DNA from: Tubulanus polymorphus
Lineage: Eukaryota; Nemertea; Palaeonemertea; Tubulaniformes; Tubulanidae
Reading direction: 5' to 3'
NCBI RefSeq assembly: GCF_964204645.1
Contig: NC_134026.1
Location: 11,684,450 to 11,748,449, forward strand
Length of the DNA stretch: 64,000 nt
Shown: one piece after another, positions 52,405 through 63,080 of the stretch
How the letters are laid out: each line of letters begins with the position of its first letter
Numbering within the stretch: the stretch's first letter is position 1
Program-made: the position numbers and the translations under genes
The notes under the pieces: model-generated
What the model was told of the DNA's origin: nothing
Databases searched by the model: none
The model's input: the letters and a program-made list of their open reading frames with translations, nothing else

Positions 52405-54897
52405 TTAATCACCACAGTTGAATTTTCGATTTCTAGATTTCTTATCATACCAATGTTTCATCTGAATTTGTGCTTCTGCAAGATTTTCACGAGCACATTT
52501 CCACGCGTTATGTAGTCTAGATTTGAAATCAGATACATACTTTAATAAAGGAATATCCTTTACATCCGACAACCAATGATCTTTAAGAGGTTTTAGCACT
52601 CCTCTCACTTGATGTCCAAATACTAATTCGAAGGGCGAAAAACCCAGAGACTCCTGTACCGCCTCTCTCGTCGCAAAAAGTAATAAATGCACCCCTTCAT
52701 CCCAATCCTTTCCGTTCTCATTACAATATACTCTTAACATAGACTTTAAAGTCTGGTGAAATCTCTCAAGAGCTCCTTGTGATTCGGGGTGATAAGGACT
52801 AGACTTGCTTTGCGATATACCTAACTGAAACATAACCTGTTGGAAAATGCCAGACATAAAATTGGATCCATTATCAGATTGTAACGATCGAGGAAGTCCA
52901 AACAATGTGAAAAACTTGACCAGAGCTTTACAAATTGAAGGTGTATCAATTTTTCTCAATGGAATAGCTTCAGGAAATCTAGTCGCTTTACACATGATAG
53001 TAAGTAAGTATTGATTACCCGATTTCGTTTTCGGTAAAGACCCTACACAATCACAAATTATCTCTGAAAATGGTTCACCAATGGCCGGAATTGGTATTAA
53101 AGGAGCAGATGGAATTCCTGACTTCCCCTTTCCACTCACTTGACAATCATGACAAGTTTGACAGAATTTCACTACTGAGCTTTTCAAACCAGGCCAAAAG
53201 AAATGTCTCAAAATCTTACTATACGTCTTATTGACGCCCAGATGACCTCCAAATGGAGTTTCATGCGCAAAATGTAATATATCAGAACGATATTCAACAG
53301 GTATAACAATTTGATAAACTGTTTGCCAATCGTTATTAGCAGGCGCCGTAGGCGGTCGCCACTTACGCATCAATATACCGGACTGATAGAAATAACCAGT
53401 AGAACTATCTAGAAGTTGTTCTTTTGAATCAACAGCACTATTCATGATATTTGTCAAACTCTGATCAGACGACTGTAAAACAACCAAATTATCTTTAGAC
53501 AACAAATTACAGTCAGGTATATCACAAGCAGAATTTTCAAATATTTTCTGAAGAAACGTTTTATCTAAATCAACTGCTAAATTTTCAGCACTATCACCAG
53601 ACAATTCAGAGATTTCTGTTTCCAAAGATTTAGACCTACTACGAGTCGTTACACAAGCAGGAAATAATCCTGGCGTTATTTCATTCAAATTCCCTGTCGC
53701 CTCGTCACAGTTTGGGATCAAGCTAACAACTGGATTTAAGTTAACCTCTCCTCCAGCAATATCATTACCAAGTAAGAATTTTATATCTTTTACCGGTATA
53801 GAAGTACAGACCCCAACAACGAAAGATCCATTAATTATTGCCGAATTTAAATGAACTTTATGTAATGGTATACTCAGAACTTCATTGCCTACACCCTTAA
53901 TTAAGACATCTCTACCTGTATATGTTTTATCAGACAATGGCAACGTATTTTCTAGAATAAGACTTTGCGATGAACCAGTATCTCTAAGCATTTTAACACT
54001 CACTGACGGAGATGAATCAATAGATACCGTACAGTCAGAAACAAAAGGATCATACAACTTAACCGAAGTAGAATGCATTTCAGGTTTACTTTGAAATTGT
54101 AGTGTTGTAGTGAGAACGGAACCAGACTGAGGTGAAGATGTACTATAAGTTTTCTCATTTTCACGTTTGTTTTGTAGCTTAAAGCAATTAGACATAATAT
54201 GACCTTGCTTTTTACAGTAGTGACACACAATGGATTTATTTACATCCTTTCTAACTGTAGAATTATCAACCGTTTGAACTTTAGGTTTGAATTGTTGATT
54301 TTTATTAACTTTATGAATCAATGAATATTCATCAGATGATTTAGCTGCTTCTGATAGATTATCAATTTTCCGTTCATCTAAATACGTATGTAAACTAGGA
54401 AAAATATAACGTTTGAATTCTTCTAATAAGATAACTTGACGTAAACTCTCATAATCACGATTAACCGATTTTGAATCACACCAACGGTCGAAAAGCACCT
54501 CTTTTTCACGTGCAAACCCAACGTAAGTTTCGTTTTCATCTTTCTTTCGGTTTCGAAATTTTTGCCGATATGCTTCAGGAACTAATTCATACGCACGCAA
54601 AATTGACTGTTTAACGGTTTCATAGTTAGCACTATCTTCCGGTGACAAAGAAGAATAAGCATTTTGAGCTTTACCGACTAAAACGCTTTGCAATAAGAGT
54701 GGCCAAAATTGCTTTTGCCAATTAAGGCTTACCGCGACTTTTTCGAATAATAAAAAGTACTTATCTATTTCTTTTTCATTGAATGCAGGTACCAGACGGA
54801 TGTGTTTCGTAACGTCGAAGTCCGTGTCTCGATGACGGTTGCTATTAAATTCAAGTTCTTTCAGACGCAGGTCGTACTCCAGTTCCATTTCCTTCAA
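52405..54897 (-). CDS. gag-pol: gag-protease-integrase frame of the Gmr1-like element, 830 codons
   Basis: It starts within gag. Residues about 100-200 form a SCAN-like capsid region (FAREKEVLFDRWC ... FKRYIFPSLHTYLDE); the vertebrate SCAN domain is thought to come from Gmr1-like gags. A CCHC zinc knuckle (CHYCKKQGHIMSNC) lies at 54184-54226 and an aspartic protease (RDTGSSQSL) near 53967-53988. Integrase follows with an H-H-C-C motif (HETPFGGHLG ... CQTCHDC) and D,D35E residues at 53050, 52873 and 52765. It ends at a TAA (52405-52407) inside the integrase GPY/F module. The frame after that stop is the same, so the stop is a single nonsense codon or a readthrough site. Confidence 0.93.
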   Translation of the reverse strand: MKEMELEYDLRLKELEFNSNRHRDTDFDVTKHIRLVPAFNEKEIDKYFLLFEKVAVSLNWQKQFWPLLLQSVLVGKAQNAYSSLSPEDSANYETVKQSILRAYELVPEAYRQKFRNRKKDENETYVGFAREKEVLFDRWCDSKSVNRDYESLRQVILLEEFKRYIFPSLHTYLDERKIDNLSEAAKSSDEYSLIHKVNKNQQFKPKVQTVDNSTVRKDVNKSIVCHYCKKQGHIMSNCFKLQNKRENEKTYSTSSPQSGSVLTTTLQFQSKPEMHSTSVKLYDPFVSDCTVSIDSSPSVSVKMLRDTGSSQSLILENTLPLSDKTYTGRDVLIKGVGNEVLSIPLHKVHLNSAIINGSFVVGVCTSIPVKDIKFLLGNDIAGGEVNLNPVVSLIPNCDEATGNLNEITPGLFPACVTTRSRSKSLETEISELSGDSAENLAVDLDKTFLQKIFENSACDIPDCNLLSKDNLVVLQSSDQSLTNIMNSAVDSKEQLLDSSTGYFYQSGILMRKWRPPTAPANNDWQTVYQIVIPVEYRSDILHFAHETPFGGHLGVNKTYSKILRHFFWPGLKSSVVKFCQTCHDCQVSGKGKSGIPSAPLIPIPAIGEPFSEIICDCVGSLPKTKSGNQYLLTIMCKATRFPEAIPLRKIDTPSICKALVKFFTLFGLPRSLQSDNGSNFMSGIFQQVMFQLGISQSKSSPYHPESQGALERFHQTLKSMLRVYCNENGKDWDEGVHLLLFATREAVQESLGFSPFELVFGHQVRGVLKPLKDHWLSDVKDIPLLKYVSDFKSRLHNAWKCARENLAEAQIQMKHWYDKKSRNRKFNCGD

Positions 54898-55154
54898 ACA
54901 CTTTTCAGGCGTGTCTCGTATTGCAGTTCCAATTCACGAATCTCTGTATTTTCTGAAATAGGCTTGCATTCCGAATCTTTGAATATACCCTTCGCAACCA
55001 AATAACTGGCAATAATATGTTTAATTTCATCTTTCTTCATTGACATTTTACACGAAACATCATAATGTTCGGCAACAGACATGAGATCAGTTTTTCTGAG
55101 TCTATCCAAATATTCACTCGACGGTGACTTCAGAAATTCCTCCACTGACGACAT
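54894..55154 (-). pseudogene. gag: gag N-terminal segment of the Gmr1-like element
   Basis: Starts MSSVEEFLKSPSSEYLDRL and contains a small helical block with KKDEIKHIIASYLVAKG, SAP-like in look. It ends in a stop overlapping the next frame by four bases. The following 830-codon frame continues the same helical text (ELELQYETRL here, EMELEYDLRL there), so one indel near 54895-54905 probably split an original single gag frame. A programmed shift is possible but unlikely at this place. Confidence 0.75.
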
Positions 55155-55290
55155 GATGACTAACGGATGAAGTCAAATAAGGCACAAAACAAAAAATTTC
55201 ACACGGTACCTTAATAGAAAGACGGAGACTTCATCCGCAGTCGAGAACCAGTACTACGTATGCTGAATGATATTTGCCGACGTTCAGTAA

Positions 55291-55303
55291 GGACGAGCCC
55301 CCA
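55291..55303 (-). promoter_or_regulatory. Primer binding site, tRNA-Pro type
   Basis: On the minus strand TGGGGGCTCGTCC, the complement of a tRNA-Pro 3' end as used by many retroviruses and Ty3-like elements. Confidence 0.8.
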
Positions 55304-55306
55304 CTT

Positions 55307-55628
55307 TGTTACGACCAATTGAGAATCCTCTGGAAATCTTGTTGCGAATTCCTCGAAGTCAAGTATTAAAGACCAGCGACTTCCACATTTCAGATAACAG
55401 CAATTTATTTTACGTAGTACTGGTCTGGCCGTAACTCTCGAACTGCCTGCATGTTCACAAAACCAGATATTTATATTGAAGACCGTGACTGTGAACAGAC
55501 AGTACAGTTCAGTGGTTCTTAGCACACATTATATATAGAAGTTATACAGACAGTTTAACAGAGAAATATGAATATACAAGATAGAATACCATGGAGATTA
55601 TATACATTTCACATACATGGACATAACA
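55307..55628 (-). repeat. 5' LTR of the Gmr1-like element
   Basis: 322 bp. In element sense it ends ...TTGGTCGTAACA and is followed after three bases by the primer binding site. Confidence 0.95.
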
Positions 55629-55633
55629 ATACC

Positions 55634-56368
55634 TAAACAATTTTAGGCCAGCCGTAGGCTGAGCCTATTACTATACAAATGGAGCAAATATAAATGACAT
55701 GGTTTCCAGAGCTGAGGCTCTTTGACTGTGCAACTGAGCATATATTCATACAAAATATTCATTAGAGCATTACCCATTCGCCAAAGTCACTTTTTACACA
55801 TTTTTGAAGTTTTCAATGGAAATTTTGAAGACACTTCAATCAATAACCTTGACCGTTCACACATATTTGTATCCAAAAAGGGCCCGTCAGCATGAGAAAA
55901 ATTGGGGCGATCGGACGCAAGATGGCCGTCCGGTGACTTTTTCTGTGCCCAAAAATGTCAATTTTGGCCTGAATTCGAGTCCTGCAGCTTCCTCATGGTT
56001 TGGCATTTTTCATCACAAATTGTGAAGGGTATTCTATGAAAAGGGATCTTTTATGCACGTGGCGGCATAAATCTCCTCATATGGAAATTGGGATGACCCA
56101 ATTCTTTGTTCTTGCCACCAGGGGGAGTTAGATATTGAATACTATACAATTTGTCTTCTTACAATGGTGCCTATGCATATTTTGTATCTAAAATCAATTG
56201 CAAACTTGTAGCTCATGGTATATTCTATGATTGCAGTGAGTTTCCAGGTCATTGGTTTCAGTAAATGGTCACCAGGGGGCGTTGAATAGAAGAATAACTT
56301 AGTATTTCAATATGCATGCATGCATGCATGCATGCATACATACATACACACATACACACATACACACA
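55634..56368 (+). repeat. Repeat family G, copy 3, left part
   Basis: Matches copy 1 from about 55780 (CGCCAAAGTCACTTTTTACACATTTTT). It contains a tandem-unit end GGTCACCAGGGGGCGTTGAATA at 56268-56289, then microsatellite DNA ATGCATGC (56312-56336) and ACATACACAC (56337-56368). Interrupted by the Harbinger element and resumed at 59731. Confidence 0.75.
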
Positions 56369-56374
56369 GTCACC

Positions 56375-56377
<3 letters not shown>

Positions 56378-56470
<93 letters not shown>
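56378..56470. repeat. (TA)n microsatellite
   Basis: About 93 bases of uninterrupted TA, flanked on both sides by a GTCACCAGG word. The apparent frames here are artefacts of the repeat. Confidence 0.95.
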
Positions 56471-56472
<2 letters not shown>

Positions 56473-56673
56473 TCACCAGGACCCGGTTTCACGAACGGGG
56501 ATTAAGTCCGTAATTCGAATTAATTCTCTAATTCGAATTAAAATTTTGAGGTTAATTTTCGATGCCCGTTTCACAAACGCGAATTAACTTTATTTCGAAT
56601 TAGTTTAACCCGGAAATCTAATCCTGCCATGGAGAAGGATTAAATCGGCTAATTCGAATTAGTTACTACGAAA

Positions 56674-58157
56674 ATGGCTGCTGCACTGTTTTTTGGAGCG
56701 AGACTCGAACGCAGAAATCGACAGAGTTTCGAATTAGTTGACAATTTTAGTGATGAGGAGATGCGAATGAGATTTGGAAGACAAAGTATTGAATATATAG
56801 AACGTTTAATTGGAGAAAGTATTCAAAGAAATACTCATCGATCAAATGCGATTTCACCATACCACCAAATCCTCGTCACTTTGAGATACTTAGCGACGGG
56901 GGCATTTATGAATGAAATTGGAGACACATTTGGGATTTCAAAGGCATCCGTGTCGAGGATCGTAGAAAGGGTGTGTGCGGTGTTAGTAGAGCACATGGAT
57001 GATTTTATTTGCTGGCCTAATGCCGCTGAACGAACTCGGCAAAAAAGAGAATTTATTGAAATCGCTGGTTTTCCCGGTTGTATTGGCTGCATAGATGGGA
57101 CTCACATCCGCATACAAAGGCCGAGTGAAAATGAACCTGCGTACATCAACCGCAAGTCATATCCATCAATAAACATTCAAGCTATATGCAATAGTAATGG
57201 TAAATAAATCGTCTTATTCAAAAAATTGATACGTCTCTATAAAACTGACAGCGGTGTTTCCGCTCTAGCTAAAACGATATTAATTTTTAGGGACTATTCC
57301 ATTCTGGCCACGAGCCGTTACTTAGAATGACATTAATGGTTAATTGACACTGCAATATCAAAGCAATTGTTTGCAATTGCAATCTTTTTAGAATTCTTAA
57401 AACATATATTTATTCAAAGACACTTTTCACTACTAATGACTTCACCGGTTGTAATAATCAAACCGATAATTCTTTCTGGAATTCAGGTAAATTCATCAAC
57501 ATCGTAAGCAATTGGCCAGGTTCTACGAATGATGCGCACATATTCAACAACTCTGCACTTGGCAGGTAGGCCATCGAAGTGATCCATGGTTGATGTCATC
57601 TATGCCTGAAGGCTAATTCAATTTTATAGGGACATGCTAGTCTTATGAGAAATTAAATTTTAGACACCTTGAAATGAATCATCGTGGATTTGTTAGAGAT
57701 GGTGTGCTTTTAGGAGACAGTGGTTATGGTTGTAAACCGTAACTAGTCACACCCTACCTTGCGCCTTCAACGAGAGGACAAGAAAGGTTGGTTTTGAGAT
57801 CCAACATTTTAGAGTATATACGATTAAATGTATATTTATAATGGTTTGTTTTCCTATCTTGATGGTCAAGGTATAATGTTACGCACAAGAAGACTAGGTG
57901 TCTCATTGAAAGGACATTTGGAGTTTGGAAGAGGCGATTCCATATTCTACATGGTGAAATTCGATTAGCGCCGAGGAAAGCCTGCACTGTTATTACAGCA
58001 TGTGCAATTCTTCATAACATTGCTATAACGATGGGAGAACCCGACTTAGATGTGGGTTTTAATTTTTGATGACGAAGTTGGTGAAAATGATGTAATTGAT
58101 GCCGCAAACGCACGACAGACGGTCAGAGAATTTATCGTCAGCAAATACTTCGACTGA
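56674..58157 (+). pseudogene. Harbinger transposase (HARBI1-like), four exons, two lesions
   Basis: Exon 1 (56674-57199) encodes an N-terminal helical part with a helix-turn-helix-like IGDTFGISKASVSRIVERV and the first catalytic Asp in GCIDGTHIRI. Donor GTAAAT and acceptor TTCAG give exon 2 (57487-57565; NWPGSTNDAHIF, second Asp). Exon 3 (57664-57786) has LLGDSGYGCKP. Exon 4 starts at 57871 ([15 protein letters not shown], catalytic Glu; then [10 protein letters not shown]). Phases agree at all three junctions. A TAA at 57740-57742 interrupts exon 3, and a frameshift near 58065 puts the last ~30 codons (to TGA 58155-58157) in another frame. The protein would cut and paste the element; this copy is probably inactive. 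Confidence 0.88.
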
Positions 58158-58293
58158 GAGAAATGAAAAGCAGAATTTCTTGCAATAAATGACTAAAAAC
58201 TATTTAAATATATTTAAACATATGAATTAAATCTTCAAACAATATTTCAAAACGTAAACGTTTATAAGTTAATTCAATTAATTAAATTCCTGT

Positions 58294-59520
58294 TTACTCT
58301 TCCTGAATTACAATTTCCACCCCGGTTTCTTTCTGCAATTTAGCGATCTCTAGCTGCAACTTTATGTTTTCGAGGTTCAACTTCTGACACGCTAACTTGA
58401 TTCTCTTGTTATCTTCGATTAGATTCAACCATTGCTGATGATTAATGTCAGCTGCAGTTTTACGTTTGGTGTTGTCGACTGCTGTAGTGCTGGTGTCTGT
58501 ATGAGTCGAACTTGGTACCGGTAAAACTGCTTTCAGCGGATGATTTTGGTGACCGTCAGTCTCTTCGATCTCATTCTGATCAAACCCTAAAAATTGTAAA
58601 TTACAGCACCGGTGTTAAAGTGCATAGAATGAATTAATAAATATATGTAATCAATGGGATTCGAACATCAAATTGCCGAGCAATAACGCCTACGATTAAG
58701 CGTTAAGCAAGCTCAAGCACACGCTCTCTGAAGAATTGGACTGGCCCAACGCTCAATCTGAACAAGTTTACCGCAGAATTTCGGAATGAATATATGGATA
58801 CTGAAGGATGATATACTATATGCTAGACATAAAACATTTTGTTCAAAGTGATAGTGCACAAATCGAGGTGAGTCATTTAAAAAATAACAAATTTTCGACG
58901 TGAACTAAAGACATGATTTGAAGAAGGCGATAGGTTGCATCTAAAAGCCACGGAACCTATCACACCCATCCGCGAAATAATAGAATGCTCAAATATTCCT
59001 GGAAGTTAGCAGACGTAAACAAACAAAACGCGAATCGAAAAATAAAAATTATAACAAAATAAATAAAGTTCCAAGGTCGGATATATGAATTGAAGCTATT
59101 GTCTTAACGTGTTGACCTACCTTTACTTTCGATTGGGTTGACAGCTGATATCCCATCCCAATTTCGCGCTCCATCAAAAAATTCGACTATCGCCGAAGTT
59201 GCCTCGTCCAACGATTTTGGAGGTGGCCCACCACCGGTTTTTGCGGCTACGTTTTTCATGGTCATCTTCTCTTGTTTCGCCTTTTTCTGATAGTTCTTCC
59301 AACAAATTTTTACTTCAGGGCCACTTCTCGTGGCGACTCCTAAACTAGAGACGGATCTTGCAATTTCGCTCCATTTCTTTTGTTTACTTATGTTCGTAAT
59401 TCCTTTCGCGTAGTCTAACTGACCATACAACACATCGTAATTGTTTTTGACTAGGTCTACTATCATGTTCTTCTCCTCTCGAGTGAAATTTTGCTTATGT
59501 TTGAGATCCGCGCTCTCCAT
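58294..59520 (-). CDS. Harbinger Myb/SANT-like accessory protein, two exons
   Basis: Exon 1 (59520 down to 59121) starts MESADLKHKQNFTREEKNMI and holds a Myb/SANT-like trihelical domain (NMIVDLVKNNYDVLYG ... KKWSEIARSVSSLG ... ICWKNYQKKAKQE). Donor GTAGGT and acceptor TTTTTAG lead to exon 2 (58586 down to 58294), a Ser/Thr-rich linker plus a leucine coiled coil (LNLENIKLQLEIAKLQKE). The coding length is 693 bases, 230 residues, in phase and without lesions. In Harbinger elements this protein helps the transposase bind DNA and enter the nucleus. Confidence 0.85.
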
Positions 59521-59730
59521 TTTTCGACAATGTATTACTATGAATGATGCATTATGGGTAGCTAATTCTGAATTAACTTCGAAGATAATTCGAATTAGTT
59601 AATTTTTCGCTAATTCGTGTTTGTGAAACAGATTTATTCATCGAATTAACTAATTCGAATTAAGCATTTTTGATTCGAATTATCACCTAATTCGAATCAA
59701 ATGTTAATCCCCGTTAGTGAAACCTGGCCC

Positions 59731-60092
59731 TGGGGGCGTTGAATAGTACAATAACTTAGTATTTCCATATTATATTGGTACCTAGGCATATTTTGTTACA
59801 TAACATATTCTATGATTGTTGTAAGTTTCAAGGTATTTGTTTTTGCATATGGTCACCAGGGGCGTTGAATAGTAGGATCACAGTGTTTCCATATATATAA
59901 TACCTATGCATATTATTTTGTTTCCATGATCAATTGCAAAGTTGTAGCTGTTGACATATTCTATCATTGTGGTGAGTTTCAAGGTCATTTTGTATATGGT
60001 CACCAGAGGGCCTTGAATACTGAAACTGTTAGAATGTTGAGCATTTGAAACCACTTTCCAAGTGGGCATGGTGTCCCTGGACCCCCAGTTGC
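59731..60092 (+). repeat. Repeat family G, copy 3, right part
   Basis: Resumes at GGGGGCGTTGAATAGTAC and ends CCAAGTGGGCATGGTGTCCC...CCCCAG, the usual G terminus. Contains two tandem units. Confidence 0.75.
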
Positions 60093-60189
60093 ATTTAATG
60101 CCTGTACAAAGGTAGTTTGTTTTGATTGGCTTAGAAGTGCAAGCGAGAGTTCACTTTACGCTTCAAGCGCGAAAGTTCTAACCAATAGA

Positions 60190-60226
60190 CTGTATTACAC
60201 ACGCACGCACACACACACACATACAT
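60190..60226. repeat. (CA)n microsatellite
   Basis: ACACACGCACGCACACACACACACATACATG-type repeat just upstream of Hook exon 2. Confidence 0.85.
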
Positions 60227-60307
60227 GTACCTGGTTAGAGTTGCATGGGACTTGTACTCCATTTAAGAATTTTTAATAGTTCTATTGAAGTTATATTTTT
60301 GTTTCAG

Positions 60308-60393
60308 CTACAGACATTTTCTGTCGAAAGGAAATTTCAAGAAATTGATGAACTATCGGATGGGATTGTGATGTCTCAAGTCTTACACCAGAT
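60308..60393 (+). CDS. hook: Hook-family protein, coding exon 2
   Basis: Acceptor TTTGTTTCAG, then LQTFSVERKFQEIDELSDG, IVMSQVLHQ and a split codon (AT) before donor GTAGGC. This is the conserved part of the calponin-homology-like Hook domain that binds dynein light intermediate chain. Phase 0 in, phase 2 out. The next intron is only 91 bases. Confidence 0.92.
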
Positions 60394-60484
60394 GTAGGCT
60401 AAGTATCAGTTAGAAAATAAGCTCAATCCTGTTGAAGAAATGGTTGATCTGTGATTACAAGTTCATGTATCTTATACATTGTAG

Positions 60485-60608
60485 TTCTTCTGAGTTTTTT
60501 GATGCAGCATGGCTTTCCAAAATAAAAGCTGATGCCCGCATGAATTGGCGACTGAAAGTCAGTAATTTGAAGAAGATACTAAAGGGGATCCTTGACTATT
60601 ATGCTGAG
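60485..60608 (+). CDS. hook: Hook-family protein, coding exon 3
   Basis: Acceptor CATTGTAG completes the split codon. The exon reads [20 protein letters not shown], then [20 protein letters not shown], ending at Glu before donor GTAAAA; phase 0 out. The NWRLK-SNLKKIL-GILDYY signature is diagnostic for Hook. Exons 1-3 together give 83 residues without a stop. I see no fourth exon before 64000, so the remaining exons lie to the right or were lost. Confidence 0.93.
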
Positions 60609-60787
60609 GTAAAATGTTTTTTGATTATTTGAAGTCCATAGATATCAGTGGAAACAGCAATTGATTAGTCATAAGCTTTCAAGTGGGATGTAGTTTTGAA
60701 AATATCATTCATAAGCTTGAAAATCTTCCACCTAGATTATATATAGGTGGAATATCCAGAATTACCACTTTGAACCTGGGTTCAACC

Positions 60788-61362
60788 ATTTTTAGCCCAC
60801 TTGGGACTTACGTCCCAGCAGGCTATTGTGTTAACTTTTCAATCGTTGTCCATCAGTTCTTCATTAGCTCATCTTCATATTTGCTATCTTCCCTAGACAC
60901 ATCCGCAGCCCAAAAACTGGCCCAGTCTGTTAGTCAGAATCATTATGACTGACTGGTGTCCGTTGTTGTTCGCCAAAGTCAGCACTTTATAGTCTGATTC
61001 ACAAAAGGGCATTTGGGCTTATTGCCCTGGGTCCCTAAGTCAGATGTGAATGCTGCACGTTTGTAAACTGCTTGTACGTGACTTATACCTACACATACCC
61101 TGTAAGTTCATATGTGGCGCTAAATATCACGTGAGAGGCATTTGAGGCATTTGCCTCATTCTAGTGATGTATGGTCACTAGGGGGCATTAAATAGCGGAT
61201 TAACTAAGTGCTTCCTTATTATATAATACTAGGCATTACCTGTTACCAGAAGCAATAAAAAAATAATATTTCGTGACATGTTTTATGATGTGAGTGTCAT
61301 GGTCGTTGGTTTGGAGTCAGTACATGTTCTTCAAGGGGCATTGAATTTTGAAATCGTCTGAT
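60788..61362 (+). repeat. Repeat family G, copy 4, left part
   Basis: TTTTTAGCCCACTTGGGAC start; matches copy 1 with deletions. Interrupted by repeat H and resumed at 62507-62555 (AAGCATTTCAAACCACTTC...CCCCTAGTT). Confidence 0.75.
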
Positions 61363-62506
61363 TTTTGGTTTACCTTTGTCAGCGATATAAAGTTGGCATT
61401 GAGCCAATTCATGTAAAATCGCGGTACGTTTTTTATGTGAACATTTGTTTCATTGGTTCTCGGCTTAAACGACGTATAATCGATGCGATTGAAGACATGG
61501 CGAACCTCCGTCGATGACATGGTCAACTGAGTTCAAATTCTACGAAAAACTGTTTTTGGCGGGAAAATTCTTAACTCTCGCGTATAAAATTGCAATGACC
61601 TCGATTGGGAGGCGTTGTCTCTACGAGCGAATGTGATTGGCAGTTTTTGGGATTTACGGGGAATTCCGGCGCTACTAAAATAATTATGGGAAAGCCGTAG
61701 AATGGTGAACGTTTCATTGGACTAGGTGCCGTATATGTGCGAATTTCAAATGCTCATTGCAGGTGATAATGTAATTATTATCCGCCATAGGTATTGTTTC
61801 TTTTTAATACCCATTGATTGATTTGATTGACATTGAAGTGTAAGCGTACATACACTAACACAAGGCCTCTACGTGCGCGCGGAAATCATTAGATCAGACT
61901 GTTGCACACACAAACACACGCGCGTACAGTATACGCTACTATAGTGATACTGTAACGCTGCTTGCTGGCGCATTTGACATTTAATCAGCAGAAGATGAGC
62001 GCTGTGTTTTCTGTTTGATAGAATTTGTAATAAATTGTAATTTCTTGTGACCTGAAAATACTAAGCAGCAAACTATAGGTATAGGTCGAGGTCTGAATAT
62101 TGTAGTGGTAAATTCCAGGATTTAAAACGATCTAATACGCCGATTTCTTACTGCACCAGAATTTTTGCTTCCGCGGCCATACATTCAGCCACCCTCTGAT
62201 ATGTGACATCATATGATTTTTATTTGAATATTTTTTCATATTATGAAAAACATTTCTTTAAAATATAAAATAGTTTCCATGCCGCGCCTACCTGTACCCT
62301 ACGAAATTTTTGATGTGGACCGTAAACAAATGTATGTCTTTGGTCTTTTGACTACAAAATAATCCTTTAAGAAAGATATAATAGATTATTTAAACTTGTA
62401 GAACTTTGAAGTCACGAATTAAATAGATTTTTCAAGCAATGCCCTTACCCCAAACAACCTCTAGCTTTCAAGGTAAACCACACTTTGCCCATGGGCAATT
62501 TATTAA
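61363..62506 (+). mobile_element. Repeat H, copy 2, inserted in a G repeat
   Basis: Matches 39263-40585 at both ends (TTTTTGGTTTACCTTTGTCA ... CCCATGGGCAATTTATT), while the central few hundred bases differ. Non-coding. Its clean insertion in G shows H is a unit able to spread. Confidence 0.75.
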
Positions 62507-63080
62507 GCATTTCAAACCACTTCTCAGGTCGGCATGGTGTCCTTCGACCCCTAGTTATTTGAGCCACTCGTATCAACTTGCTTAATTCTACTTATGAGCA
62601 ATCATCTCTTGTGAGATGTTTGCTGCAAAGTATTATCACGTGGCACAAATCAAATCACCTTGAATAAATGGCCCAAATTTAAGGTATATAATATGGTAGA
62701 CCAAGGTGAAAATTAGCGTCAACCGCCATTTTACTAATCTTTGTGTTGGGAACTCGCGTTGGCACTTGATAAAATAAATGGACAATGTGAGCCAATCCTA
62801 TGCAGCAGTCAATGACAATCCTGTAACCCCCCCCCCCCTGTCAGACATCGACGCCTATTCGACATCATATCCGTGACGAAAGTAATCTTTAAAAATTCGT
62901 GTCAAAGAGTAGATTGATAAGACGTCTTTGCGTGTCGTTATGATTTCCGATGTCTGTCGTATTGAAATCTCTGAAACATCATTTAATAAATTCAAATTCA
63001 AATAATAAAGAATGTTCTGCGGTTCGAGACAGAGAAACGTTCTGCGGATGATAGCTACGATGTTTTCTTAACCCGTAAAT
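62507..63080 (+). other. G repeat end and upstream region of the 63-kb gene
   Basis: The G terminus runs to about 62555. The rest should hold the promoter and 5' UTR of the next gene; a C-run (near 62827-62838) is the only odd feature. Confidence 0.4.

Larger units (their letters stand above)
50179..55628 (-). mobile_element. Gmr1-like Ty3/gypsy LTR retrotransposon, nearly intact
   Basis: Two 322-bp LTRs (50179-50500, 55307-55628) with TGTTA...TAACA ends, and a 5-bp target duplication ATACC at 50174-50178 and 55629-55633. On the minus strand the order is gag, protease, integrase, RT, RNase H, with integrase before RT as in Ty1/copia but with Ty3-type sequences. That is the hallmark of the Gmr1 clade. 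It sits inside a G-family repeat in Hook intron 1, antisense to the gene. Confidence 0.95.
56479..59730. mobile_element. PIF/Harbinger DNA transposon, two genes
   Basis: The 27-bp ends 56479-56505 and 59704-59730 are inverted repeats (24 of 27 match; GGTTTCAC and AACGGGGATTAA shared). Between them lie a Harbinger transposase on + and a Myb/SANT-like gene on -, converging. Both ends carry several AATTCGAATTA palindromes. It inserted into a G repeat: GGTCACCAGG on the left and GGGGGCGTTGAATA on the right are the two halves of a G unit. The 3-bp target duplication is not clear. Confidence 0.92.

Noticed and set aside
56258-56587. Frames of alternating Tyr-Ile and Met-His-Ala-Cys
   Set aside because: Translation of TA and ATGC microsatellites.
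62827-62838. C-run as a regulatory G-quadruplex
   Set aside because: A single homopolymer run without the spaced runs needed; also error-prone in sequencing.
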